DNA of 64,000 nt from positions 1 to 64,000 of the forward strand of contig CAMPDV010002375.1 in NCBI GenBank assembly GCA_946699065.1, written 5' to 3'. The notes beneath the pieces are model-generated. The model was given only the letters and a program-made list of their open reading frames with translations. It had not been told where the DNA came from and made no database searches. A program made the translations under genes and the position numbers. The stretch is from Loxodes magnus (taxonomy: Eukaryota; Ciliophora; Karyorelictea; Loxodida; Loxodidae). Of the stretch, positions 12,987 through 25,879 are shown one piece after another. How positions within the stretch are numbered: position 1 is the stretch's first letter; each line of letters opens with the position of its first letter.

Positions 12987-14738
12987 AAAATTTCGTATTC
13001 TCACTTCAAAACATATCAAAAACAATGTTTTTTTTTACTTTAAAAATTACACAACTATTTTTCATACATTGTTAACTCACTCTGGTATTAAAATTTCGTA
13101 TTCTCACTTCAAAACACTAATAAAAACAATGTTTTTTTTACTTTAAAAATTACACAACTATTTTTCATACATTGTTAACTCACTCTGGTATTAAAATTTC
13201 GTATTCTCACTTCAAAACACTAATAAAAACAATGTTTTTTTTACTTTAAAAATTACACAACTATTTTCATACATTGTTAACTCACTCTGGTATTAAAATT
13301 TCGTATTCTCACTTCAAAATACTTATAAAAACAATGTTTTTTTTTACTTTAAAAATTACACAACTATTTTTCATACATTGTTAACTCACTCTGGTATTAA
13401 AATTTCGTATTCTCACTTCAAAACACTTATAAAACAATGTTTTTTTTTACTTTAAAAATTACACAACTATTTTCATACATTGTTAACTCACTCTGGTATT
13501 AAAATTTCGTATTCTCACTTCAAAACACTAATAAAAACAATGTTTTTTTTACTTTAAAAATTACACAACTATTTTCATACATTGTTAACTCACTCTGGTA
13601 TTAAAATTTCGTATTCTCACTTCAAAACACTAATAAAAACAATGTTTTTTTTTACTTTAAAAATTACACAACTATTTTTCATACATTGTTAACTCACTCT
13701 GGTATTAAAATTTCGTATTCTTTTTCAAAATACTAATAAAAACAATGTTTTTTTTTACTTTAAAAATTACACAACTATTTTCATACATTGTTAACTCACT
13801 CTGGTATTAAAATTTCGTATTCTCACTTCAAAATACTTATAAAAACAATGTTTTTTTTACTTTAAAAATTACACAACTATTTTTCATACATTGTTAACTC
13901 ACTCTGGTATTAAAATTTCGTATTCTCACTTCAAAACACTAATAAAAACAATGTTTTTTTTACTTTAAAAATTACACAACTATTTTTCATACATTGTTAA
14001 CTCACTCTGGTATTAAAATTTCGTATTCTCACTTCAAAACACTAATAAAAACAATGTTTTTTTTACTTTAAAAATTACACAACTATTTTTCATACATTGT
14101 TAACTCACTCTGGTATTAAAATTTCGTATTCTCACTTCAAAACACTAATAAAAACAATGTTTTTTTTTACTTTAAAAATTACACAACTATTTTTCATACA
14201 TTGTTAACTCACTCTGGTATTAAAATTTCGTATTCTCACTTCAAAACACTAATAAAAACAATGTTTTTTTTACTTTAAAAATTACACAACTATTTTTCAT
14301 ACATTGTTAACTCACTCTGGTATTAAAATTTCGTATTCTCACTTCAAAATACTTATAAAAATATGTTTTTTTTTTACTTTAAAAATTACACAACTATTTT
14401 TCATACATTGTTAACTCACTCTGGTATTAAAATTTCGTATTCTCACCTCAAAATACTTATAAAAACAATGTTTTTTTTTACTTTAAAAATTACACAACTA
14501 TTTTTCATACATTGTTAACTCACTCTGGTATTAAAATTTCGTATTCTCACTTCAAAACACTAATAAAAACAATGTTTTTTTTTACTTTAAAAATTACACA
14601 ACTATTTTCATACATTGTTAACTCACTCTGGTATTAAAATTTCGTATTCTCACTTCAAAACACTAATAAAAACAATGTTTTTTTTACTTTAAAAATTACA
14701 CAACTATTTTTCATACATTGTTAACTCACTCTGGTATT
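12987..14738 (+). repeat. D-headed block 1 (17 monomers, 1,752 bp)
   Basis: Order: D, A, A, B, C, A, A, E, B, A, A, A, A, G, H/B, A, A. It is followed directly by another D copy. Its first five classes (D A A B C, with four-T runs at the same places) recur in the block starting at 16,493. Confidence 0.72.
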
Positions 14739-16492
14739 AAAATTTCGTATTCTCACTTCAAAACATATCAAAAACAATGTTTTTTTTTACTTTAAAAATT
14801 ACACAACTATTTTTCATACATTGTTAACTCACTCTGGTATTAAAATTTCGTATTCTCACTTCAAAACACTAATAAAAACAATGTTTTTTTTACTTTAAAA
14901 ATTACACAACTATTTTTCATACATTGTTAACTCACTCTGGTATTAAAATTTCGTATTCTCACTTCAAAACACTAATAAAAACAATGTTTTTTTTACTTTA
15001 AAAATTACACAACTATTTTTCATACATTGTTAACTCACTCTGGTATTAAAATTTCGTATTCTCACTTCAAAACACTAATAAAAACAATGTTTTTTTTACT
15101 TTAAAAATTACACAACTATTTTTCATACATTGTTAACTCACTCTGGTATTAAAATTTGTATTCTCACTTCAAAACACTAATAAAAACAATGTTTTTTTTA
15201 CTTTAAAAATTACACAACTATTTTTCATACATTGTTAACTCACTCTGGTATTAAAATTTCGTATTCTCACTTCAAAACACTAATAAAAACAATGTTTTTT
15301 TTTACTTTAAAAATTACACAACTATTTTTCATACATTGTTAACTCACTCTGGTATTAAAATTTCGTATTCTCACTTCAAAACACTAATAAAAGCAATGTT
15401 TTTTTTTACTTTAAAAATTACACAACTATTTTTCATACATTGTTAACTCACTCTGGTATTAAAATTTCGTATTCTCACTTCAAAACACTAATAAAAACAA
15501 TGTTTTTTTTACTTTAAAAATTACACAACTATTTTTCATACATTGTTAACTCACTCTGGTATTAAAATTTCGTATTCTCACTTCAAAACACTAATAAAAA
15601 CAATGTTTTTTTTTACTTTAAAAATTACACAACTATTTTCATACATTGTTAACTCACTCTGGTATTAAAATTTCGTATTCTCACTTCAAAACACTAATAA
15701 AAACAATGTTTTTTTTACTTTAAAAATTACACAACTATTTTTCATACATTGTTAACTCACTCTGGTATTAAAATTTCGTATTCTCACTTCAAAACACTAA
15801 TAAAAACAATGTTTTTTTTTACTTTAAAAATTACACAACTATTTTCATACATTGTTAACTCACTCTGGTATTAAAATTTCGTATTCTCACTTCAAAACAC
15901 TAATAAAAACAATGTTTTTTTTTACTTTAAAAATTACACAACTATTTTCATACATTGTTAACTCACTCTGGTATTAAAATTTCGTATTCTCACTTCAAAA
16001 TACTTATAAAAACAATGTTTTTTTTTTACTTTAAAAATTACACAACTATTTTCATACATTGTTAACTCACTCTGGTATTAAAATTTCGTATTCTCACTTC
16101 AAAATACTTATAAAAATATGTTTTTTTTTTACTTTAAAAATTACACAACTATTTTTCATACATTGTTAACTCACTCTGGTATTAAAATTTCGTATTCTCA
16201 CTTCAAAATACTTATAAAAACAATGTTTTTTTTTACTTTAAAAATTACACAACTATTTTCATACATTGTTAACTCACTCTGGTATTAAAATTTCGTATTC
16301 TCACTTCAAAATACTTATAAAAACAATGTTTTTTTTTACTTTAAAAATTACACAACTATTTTCATACATTGTTAACTCACTCTGGTATTAAAATTTCGTA
16401 TTCTCACTTCAAAACACTAATAAAAACAATGTTTTTTTTACTTTAAAAATTACACAACTATTTTTCATACATTGTTAACTCACTCTGGTATT
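14739..16492 (+). repeat. D-headed block 2 (17 monomers, 1,754 bp)
   Basis: Order: D, A, A, A, F, A, I, A, A, A, A, A, B, G, B, B, A. A G copy is at position 14, as in block 1, but the interior differs, so this is a diverged or recombined higher-order copy. Confidence 0.6.
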
Positions 16493-18140
16493 AAAATTTC
16501 GTATTCTCACTTCAAAACATATCAAAAACAATGTTTTTTTTTACTTTAAAAATTACACAACTATTTTTCATACATTGTTAACTCACTCTGGTATTAAAAT
16601 TTCGTATTCTCACTTCAAAACACTAATAAAAACAATGTTTTTTTTACTTTAAAAATTACACAACTATTTTTCATACATTGTTAACTCACTCTGGTATTAA
16701 AATTTCGTATTCTCACTTCAAAACACTAATAAAAACAATGTTTTTTTTACTTTAAAAATTACACAACTATTTTCATACATTGTTAACTCACTCTGGTATT
16801 AAAATTTCGTATTCTCACTTCAAAATACTTATAAAAACAATGTTTTTTTTTACTTTAAAAATTACACAACTATTTTTCATACATTGTTAACTCACTCTGG
16901 TATTAAAATTTCGTATTCTCACTTCAAAACACTTATAAAACAATGTTTTTTTTTACTTTAAAAATTACACAACTATTTTCATACATTGTTAACTCACTCT
17001 GGTATTAAAATTTCGTATTCTCACTTCAAAACACTAATAAAAACAATGTTTTTTTTACTTTAAAAATTACACAACTATTTTTCATACATTGTTAACTCAC
17101 TCTGGTATTAAAATTTGTATTCTCACTTCAAAACACTAATAAAAACAATGTTTTTTTTTACTTTAAAAATTACACAACTATTTTCATACATTGTTAACTC
17201 ACTCTGGTATTAAAATTTCGTATTCTCACTTCAAAACACTAATAAAAACAATGTTTTTTTTACTTTAAAAATTACACAACTATTTTTCATACATTGTTAA
17301 CTCACTCTGGTATTAAAATTTCGTATTCTCACTTCAAAACACTAATAAAAACAATGTTTTTTTTTACTTTAAAAATTACACAACTATTTTCATACATTGT
17401 TAACTCACTCTGGTATTAAAATTTCGTATTCTCACTTCAAAACACTAATAAAAACAATGTTTTTTTTTACTTTAAAAATTACACAACTATTTTCATACAT
17501 TGTTAACTCACTCTGGTATTAAAATTTCGTATTCTCACTTCAAAATACTTATAAAAACAATGTTTTTTTTTACTTTAAAAATTACACAACTATTTTTAAT
17601 ACATTGTTAACTCACTCTGGTATTAAAATTTCGTATTCTCACTTCAAAATACTTATAAAAACAATGTTTTTTTTTACTTTAAAAATTACACAACTATTTT
17701 CATACATTGTTAACTCACTCTGGTATTAAAATTTCGTATTCTCACTTCAAAACACTAATAAAAACAATGTTTTTTTTACTTTAAAAATTACACAACTATT
17801 TTTCATACATTGTTAACTCACTCTGGTATTAAAATTTCGTATTCTCACTTCAAAACACTAATAAAAACAATGTTTTTTTTACTTTAAAAATTACACAACT
17901 ATTTTTCATACATTGTTAACTCACTCTGGTATTAAAATTTCGTATTCTCACTTCAAAACACTAATAAAAACAATGTTTTTTTTTACTTTAAAAATTACAC
18001 AACTATTTTCATACATTGTTAACTCACTCTGGTATTAAAATTTCGTATTCTCACTTCAAAACACTAATAAAAACAATGTTTTTTTTTACTTTAAAAATTA
18101 AACAACTATTTTTCATACATGGTTAACTCACTCTGGTATT
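16493..18140 (+). repeat. D-headed block 3 (16 monomers, 1,648 bp)
   Basis: Begins D, A8, A8 (4T), B, C (4T), A8, matching the head of block 1, and is one monomer shorter. It contains an F copy near 17,115 and the westernmost J copy, near 17,597. Its last monomer (from 18,037) is also the first monomer of the 38-monomer unit. Confidence 0.62.
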
Positions 18141-21100
18141 AAAATTTCGTATTCTCACTTCAAAACATATCAAAAACAATGTTTTTTTTTACTTTAAAAA
18201 TTACACAACTATTTTTCATACATTGTTAACTCACTCTGGTATTAAAATTTCGTATTCTCACTTCAAAACACTAATAAAAACAATGTTTTTTTTTACTTTA
18301 AAAATTACACAACTATTTTTCATACATTGTTAACTCACTCTGGTATTAAAATTTCGTATTCTCACTTCAAAATACTTATAAAAATAATGTTTTTTTTTAC
18401 TTTAAAAATTACACAACTATTTTTCATACATTGTTAACTCACTCTGGTATTAAAATTTCGTATTCTCACTTCAAAACACTAATAAAAACAATGTTTTTTT
18501 TTACTTTAAAAATTACACAACTATTTTCATACATTGTTAACTCACTCTGGTATTAAAATTTCGTATTCTCACTTCAAAACACTAATAAAAACAATGTTTT
18601 TTTTTACTTTAAAAATTACACAACTATTTTCATACATTGTTAACTCACTCTGGTATTAAAATTTCGTATTCTCACTTCAAAACACTAATAAAAACAATGT
18701 TTTTTTTACTTTAAAAATTACACAACTATTTTTCATACATTGTTAACTCACTCTGGTATTAAAATTTCGTATTCTCACCTCAAAACACTTATAAAACAAT
18801 GTTTTTTTTTACTTTAAAAATTACACAACTATTTTTCATACATTGTTAACTCACTCTGGTATTAAAATTTCGTATTCTCACTTCAAAATACTTATAAAAA
18901 CAATGTTTTTTTTTACTTTAAAAATTACACAACTATTTTCATACATTGTTAACTCACTCTGGTATTAAAATTTCGTATTCTTTTTCAAAATACTAATAAA
19001 AACAATGTTTTTTTTTACTTTAAAAATTACACAACTATTTTCATACATTGTTAACTCACTCTGGTATTAAAATTTCGTATTCTCACTTCAAAACACTAAT
19101 AAAAACAATGTTTTTTTTACTTTAAAAATTACACAACTATTTTTCATACATTGTTAACTCACTCTGGTATTAAAATTTCGTATTCTCACTTCAAAATACT
19201 TATAAAAACAATGTTTTTTTTACTTTAAAAATTACACAACTATTTTCATACATTGTTAACTCACTCTGGTATTAAAATTTCGTATTCTCACTTCAAAATA
19301 CTTATAAAAACAATGTTTTTTTTTACTTTAAAAATTACACAACTATTTTCATACATTGTTAACTCACTCTGGTATTAAAATTTCGTATTCTCACTTCAAA
19401 ACACTAATAAAAACAATGTTTTTTTTACTTTAAAAATTACACAACTATTTTTCATACATTGTTAACTCACTCTGGTATTAAAATTTCGTATTCTCACTTC
19501 AAAATACTTATAAAAACAATGTTTTTTTTTACTTTAAAAATTACACAACTATTTTTCATACATTGTTAACTCACTCTGGTATTAAAATTTCGTATTCTCA
19601 CTTCAAAACACTTATAAAACAATGTTTTTTTTTACTTTAAAAATTACACAACTATTTTCATACATTGTTAACTCACTCTGGTATTAAAATTTCGTATTCT
19701 CACTTCAAAACACTAATAAAAACAATGTTTTTTTTTACTTTAAAAATTACACAACTATTTTTCATACATTGTTAACTCACTCTGGTATTAAAATTTCGTA
19801 TTCTCACTTCAAAATACTTATAAAAACAATGTTTTTTTTTACTTTAAAAATTACACAACTATTTTCATACATTGTTAACTCACTCTGGTATTAAAATTTC
19901 GTATTCTCACTTCAAAACACTAATAAAAACAATGTTTTTTTTACTTTAAAAATTACACAACTATTTTTCATACATTGTTAACTCACTCTGGTATTAAAAT
20001 TTCGTATTCTCACCTCAAAACACTTATAAAACAATGTTTTTTTTTACTTTAAAAATTACACAACTATTTTTCATACATTGTTAACTCACTCTGGTATTAA
20101 AATTTCGTATTCTCACTTCAAAATACTTATAAAAACAATGTTTTTTTTTTACTTTAAAAATTACACAACTATTTTCATACATTGTTAACTCACTCTGGTA
20201 TTAAAATTTCGTATTCTCACTTCAAAACACTAATAAAAACAATGTTTTTTTTTACTTTAAAAATTACACAACTATTTTCATACATTGTTAACTCACTCTG
20301 GTATTAAAATTTCGTATTCTCACTTCAAAATACTTATAAAAACAATGTTTTTTTTTTACTTTAAAAATTACACAACTATTTTTCATACATTGTTAACTCA
20401 CTCTGGTATTAAAATTTCGTATTCTCACTTCAAAATACTTATAAAAACAATGTTTTTTTTTACTTTAAAAATTACACAACTATTTTCATACATTGTTAAC
20501 TCACTCTGGTATTAAAATTTCGTATTCTCACTTCAAAACATATCAAAAACAATGTTTTTTTTTACTTTAAAAATTACACAACTATTTTCATACATTGTTA
20601 ACTCACTCTGGTATTAAAATTTCGTATTCTCACTTCAAAACACTAATAAAAACAATGTTTTTTTTACTTTAAAAATTACACAACTATTTTTCATACATTG
20701 TTAACTCACTCTGGTATTAAAATTTCGTATTCTCACTTCAAAACACTAATAAAAACAATGTTTTTTTTACTTTAAAAATTACACAACTATTTTTCATACA
20801 TTGTTAACTCACTCTGGTATTAAAATTTCGTATTCTCACTTCAAAACACTAATAAAAACAATGTTTTTTTTTTACTTTAAAAATTAAACAACTATTTTTC
20901 ATACATTGTTAACTCACTCTGGTATTAAAATTTCGTATTCTCACTTCAAAACACTAATAAAAGCAATGTTTTTTTTTACTTTAAAAATTACACAACTATT
21001 TTTCATACATTGTTAACTCACTCTGGTATTAAAATTTCGTATTCTCACTTCAAAACACTAATAAAAACAATGTTTTTTTTTACTTTAAAAATTACACAAC

Positions 21101-21958
21101 TATTTTTCATACATTGTTAACTCACTCTGGTATTAAAATTTCGTATTCTCACTTCAAAACACTAATAAAAACAATGTTTTTTTTTACTTTAAAAATTACA
21201 CAACTATTTTTCATACATTGTTAACTCACTCTGGTATTAAAATTTCGTATTCTCACTTCAAAACACTAATAAAAACAATGTTTTTTTTTACTTTAAAAAT
21301 TACACAACTATTTTTCATACATTGTTAACTCACTCTGGTATTAAAATTTCGTATTCTCACTTCAAAACACTTATAAAACAATGTTTTTTTTTACTTTAAA
21401 AATTACACAACTATTTTTCATACATTGTTAACTCACTCTGGTATTAAAATTTCGTATTCTCACTTCAAAATACTTATAAAAACAATGTTTTTTTTACTTT
21501 AAAAATTACACAACTATTTTCATACATTGTTAACTCACTCTGGTATTAAAATTTCGTATTCTCACTTCAAAACACTAATAAAAACAATGTTTTTTTTACT
21601 TTAAAAATTACACAACTATTTTCATACATTGTTAACTCACTCTGGTATTAAAATTTCGTATTCTCACTTCAAAACACTAATAAAAACAATGTTTTTTTTT
21701 ACTTTAAAAATTACACAACTATTTTCATACATTGTTAACTCACTCTGGTATTAAAATTTCGTATTCTCACTTCAAAACACTAATAAAAACAATGTTTTTT
21801 TTACTTTAAAAATTACACAACTATTTTTCATACATTGTTAACTCACTCTGGTATTAAAATTTCGTATTCTCACCTCAAAACACTTATAAAACAATGTTTT
21901 TTTTTACTTTAAAAATTACACAACTATTTTTCATACATTGTTAACTCACTCTGGTATT
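18037..21958 (+). repeat. 38-monomer higher-order unit, copy 1 (3,922 bp)
   Basis: Begins with the distinctive copy carrying ttaaacaac and catggttaac (18,097-18,125), then D, A, K, A, A, A8, H/C, B, E, A8, B, B, A8, B, C, and so on, ending in an H/C copy. H/C copies sit at positions 8, 20 and 38. By my class calls 35 of 38 positions match copy 2. The exceptions are position 4 (K here, A there), 18 (B here, I there) and 27 (A here, F there). T-run lengths differ at more positions. Confidence 0.88.
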
Positions 21959-24900
21959 AAAATTTCGTATTCTCACTTCAAAACACTAATAAAAACAATG
22001 TTTTTTTTTACTTTAAAAATTAAACAACTATTTTTCATACATGGTTAACTCACTCTGGTATTAAAATTTCGTATTCTCACTTCAAAACATATCAAAAACA
22101 ATGTTTTTTTTTACTTTAAAAATTACACAACTATTTTTCATACATTGTTAACTCACTCTGGTATTAAAATTTCGTATTCTCACTTCAAAACACTAATAAA
22201 AACAATGTTTTTTTTACTTTAAAAATTACACAACTATTTTTCATACATTGTTAACTCACTCTGGTATTAAAATTTCGTATTCTCACTTCAAAACACTAAT
22301 AAAAACAATGTTTTTTTTTACTTTAAAAATTACACAACTATTTTCATACATTGTTAACTCACTCTGGTATTAAAATTTCGTATTCTCACTTCAAAACACT
22401 AATAAAAACAATGTTTTTTTTTACTTTAAAAATTACACAACTATTTTCATACATTGTTAACTCACTCTGGTATTAAAATTTCGTATTCTCACTTCAAAAC
22501 ACTAATAAAAACAATGTTTTTTTTTACTTTAAAAATTACACAACTATTTTCATACATTGTTAACTCACTCTGGTATTAAAATTTCGTATTCTCACTTCAA
22601 AACACTAATAAAAACAATGTTTTTTTTACTTTAAAAATTACACAACTATTTTTCATACATTGTTAACTCACTCTGGTATTAAAATTTCGTATTCTCACCT
22701 CAAAACACTTATAAAACAATGTTTTTTTTTACTTTAAAAATTACACAACTATTTTTCATACATTGTTAACTCACTCTGGTATTAAAATTTCGTATTCTCA
22801 CTTCAAAATACTTATAAAAACAATGTTTTTTTTTACTTTAAAAATTACACAACTATTTTCATACATTGTTAACTCACTCTGGTATTAAAATTTCGTATTC
22901 TTTTTCAAAATACTAATAAAAACAATGTTTTTTTTTACTTTAAAAATTACACAACTATTTTCATACATTGTTAACTCACTCTGGTATTAAAATTTCGTAT
23001 TCTCACTTCAAAACACTAATAAAAACAATGTTTTTTTTACTTTAAAAATTACACAACTATTTTTCATACATTGTTAACTCACTCTGGTATTAAAATTTCG
23101 TATTCTCACTTCAAAATACTTATAAAAACAATGTTTTTTTACTTTAAAAATTACACAACTATTTTCATACATTGTTAACTCACTCTGGTATTAAAATTTC
23201 GTATTCTCACTTCAAAATACTTATAAAAACAATGTTTTTTTTTACTTTAAAAATTACACAACTATTTTCATACATTGTTAACTCACTCTGGTATTAAAAT
23301 TTCGTATTCTCACTTCAAAACACTAATAAAAACAATGTTTTTTTTACTTTAAAAATTACACAACTATTTTTCATACATTGTTAACTCACTCTGGTATTAA
23401 AATTTCGTATTCTCACTTCAAAATACTTATAAAAACAATGTTTTTTTTTACTTTAAAAATTACACAACTATTTTTCATACATTGTTAACTCACTCTGGTA
23501 TTAAAATTTCGTATTCTCACTTCAAAACACTTATAAAACAATGTTTTTTTTTTACTTTAAAAATTACACAACTATTTTCATACATTGTTAACTCACTCTG
23601 GTATTAAAATTTCGTATTCTCACTTCAAAACACTAATAAAAACAATGTTTTTTTTTACTTTAAAAATTACACAACTATTTTTCATACATTGTTAACTCAC
23701 TCTGGTATTAAAATTTCGTATTCTCACTTCAAAACACTAATAAAAGCAATGTTTTTTTTTACTTTAAAAATTACACAACTATTTTCATACATTGTTAACT
23801 CACTCTGGTATTAAAATTTCGTATTCTCACTTCAAAACACTAATAAAAACAATGTTTTTTTTTACTTTAAAAATTACACAACTATTTTTCATACATTGTT
23901 AACTCACTCTGGTATTAAAATTTCGTATTCTCACCTCAAAACACTTATAAAACAATGTTTTTTTTTACTTTAAAAATTACACAACTATTTTTCATACATT
24001 GTTAACTCACTCTGGTATTAAAATTTCGTATTCTCACTTCAAAATACTTATAAAAACAATGTTTTTTTTTACTTTAAAAATTACACAACTATTTTCATAC
24101 ATTGTTAACTCACTCTGGTATTAAAATTTCGTATTCTCACTTCAAAACACTAATAAAAACAATGTTTTTTTTTACTTTAAAAATTACACAACTATTTTCA
24201 TACATTGTTAACTCACTCTGGTATTAAAATTTCGTATTCTCACTTCAAAATACTTATAAAAACAATGTTTTTTTTTACTTTAAAAATTACACAACTATTT
24301 TTCATACATTGTTAACTCACTCTGGTATTAAAATTTCGTATTCTCACTTCAAAATACTTATAAAAACAATGTTTTTTTTTACTTTAAAAATTACACAACT
24401 ATTTTCATACATTGTTAACTCACTCTGGTATTAAAATTTCGTATTCTCACTTCAAAACATATCAAAAACAATGTTTTTTTTTACTTTAAAAATTACACAA
24501 CTATTTTCATACATTGTTAACTCACTCTGGTATTAAAATTTCGTATTCTCACTTCAAAACACTAATAAAAACAATGTTTTTTTTACTTTAAAAATTACAC
24601 AACTATTTTTCATACATTGTTAACTCACTCTGGTATTAAAATTTGTATTCTCACTTCAAAACACTAATAAAAACAATGTTTTTTTTACTTTAAAAATTAC
24701 ACAACTATTTTTCATACATTGTTAACTCACTCTGGTATTAAAATTTCGTATTCTCACTTCAAAACACTAATAAAAACAATGTTTTTTTTTACTTTAAAAA
24801 TTAAACAACTATTTTTCATACATTGTTAACTCACTCTGGTATTAAAATTTCGTATTCTCACTTCAAAACACTAATAAAAGCAATGTTTTTTTTTTACTTT

Positions 24901-25879
24901 AAAAATTACACAACTATTTTTCATACATTGTTAACTCACTCTGGTATTAAAATTTCGTATTCTCACTTCAAAACACTAATAAAAACAATGTTTTTTTTTA
25001 CTTTAAAAATTACACAACTATTTTTCATACATTGTTAACTCACTCTGGTATTAAAATTTCGTATTCTCACTTCAAAACACTAATAAAAACAATGTTTTTT
25101 TTTACTTTAAAAATTACACAACTATTTTTCATACATTGTTAACTCACTCTGGTATTAAAATTTCGTATTCTCACTTCAAAACACTAATAAAAACAATGTT
25201 TTTTTTTACTTTAAAAATTACACAACTATTTTTCATACATTGTTAACTCACTCTGGTATTAAAATTTCGTATTCTCACTTCAAAACACTTATAAAACAAT
25301 GTTTTTTTTTACTTTAAAAATTACACAACTATTTTTCATACATTGTTAACTCACTCTGGTATTAAAATTTCGTATTCTCACTTCAAAATACTTATAAAAA
25401 CAATGTTTTTTTTTACTTTAAAAATTACACAACTATTTTTCATACATTGTTAACTCACTCTGGTATTAAAATTTCGTATTCTCACTTCAAAACACTAATA
25501 AAAACAATGTTTTTTTTTACTTTAAAAATTACACAACTATTTTCATACATTGTTAACTCACTCTGGTATTAAAATTTCGTATTCTCACTTCAAAACACTA
25601 ATAAAAACAATGTTTTTTTTTACTTTAAAAATTACACAACTATTTTCATACATTGTTAACTCACTCTGGTATTAAAATTTCGTATTCTCACTTCAAAACA
25701 CTAATAAAAACAATGTTTTTTTTACTTTAAAAATTACACAACTATTTTTCATACATTGTTAACTCACTCTGGTATTAAAATTTCGTATTCTCACCTCAAA
25801 ACACTTATAAAACAATGTTTTTTTTTACTTTAAAAATTACACAACTATTTTTCATACATTGTTAACTCACTCTGGTATT
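21959..25879 (+). repeat. 38-monomer higher-order unit, copy 2 (3,921 bp)
   Basis: Repeats the class order of copy 1 with a constant offset of 3,920-3,922 bp. The H/C copies at 18,777, 20,011 and 21,871 correspond to 22,697, 23,931 and 25,792, and the rare catggttaac at 18,119 corresponds to 22,041. It differs by an I copy near 23,744 and an F copy near 24,645. After the unit, the order E, A8, B near 26,510-26,720 resembles part of it again. Confidence 0.88.
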
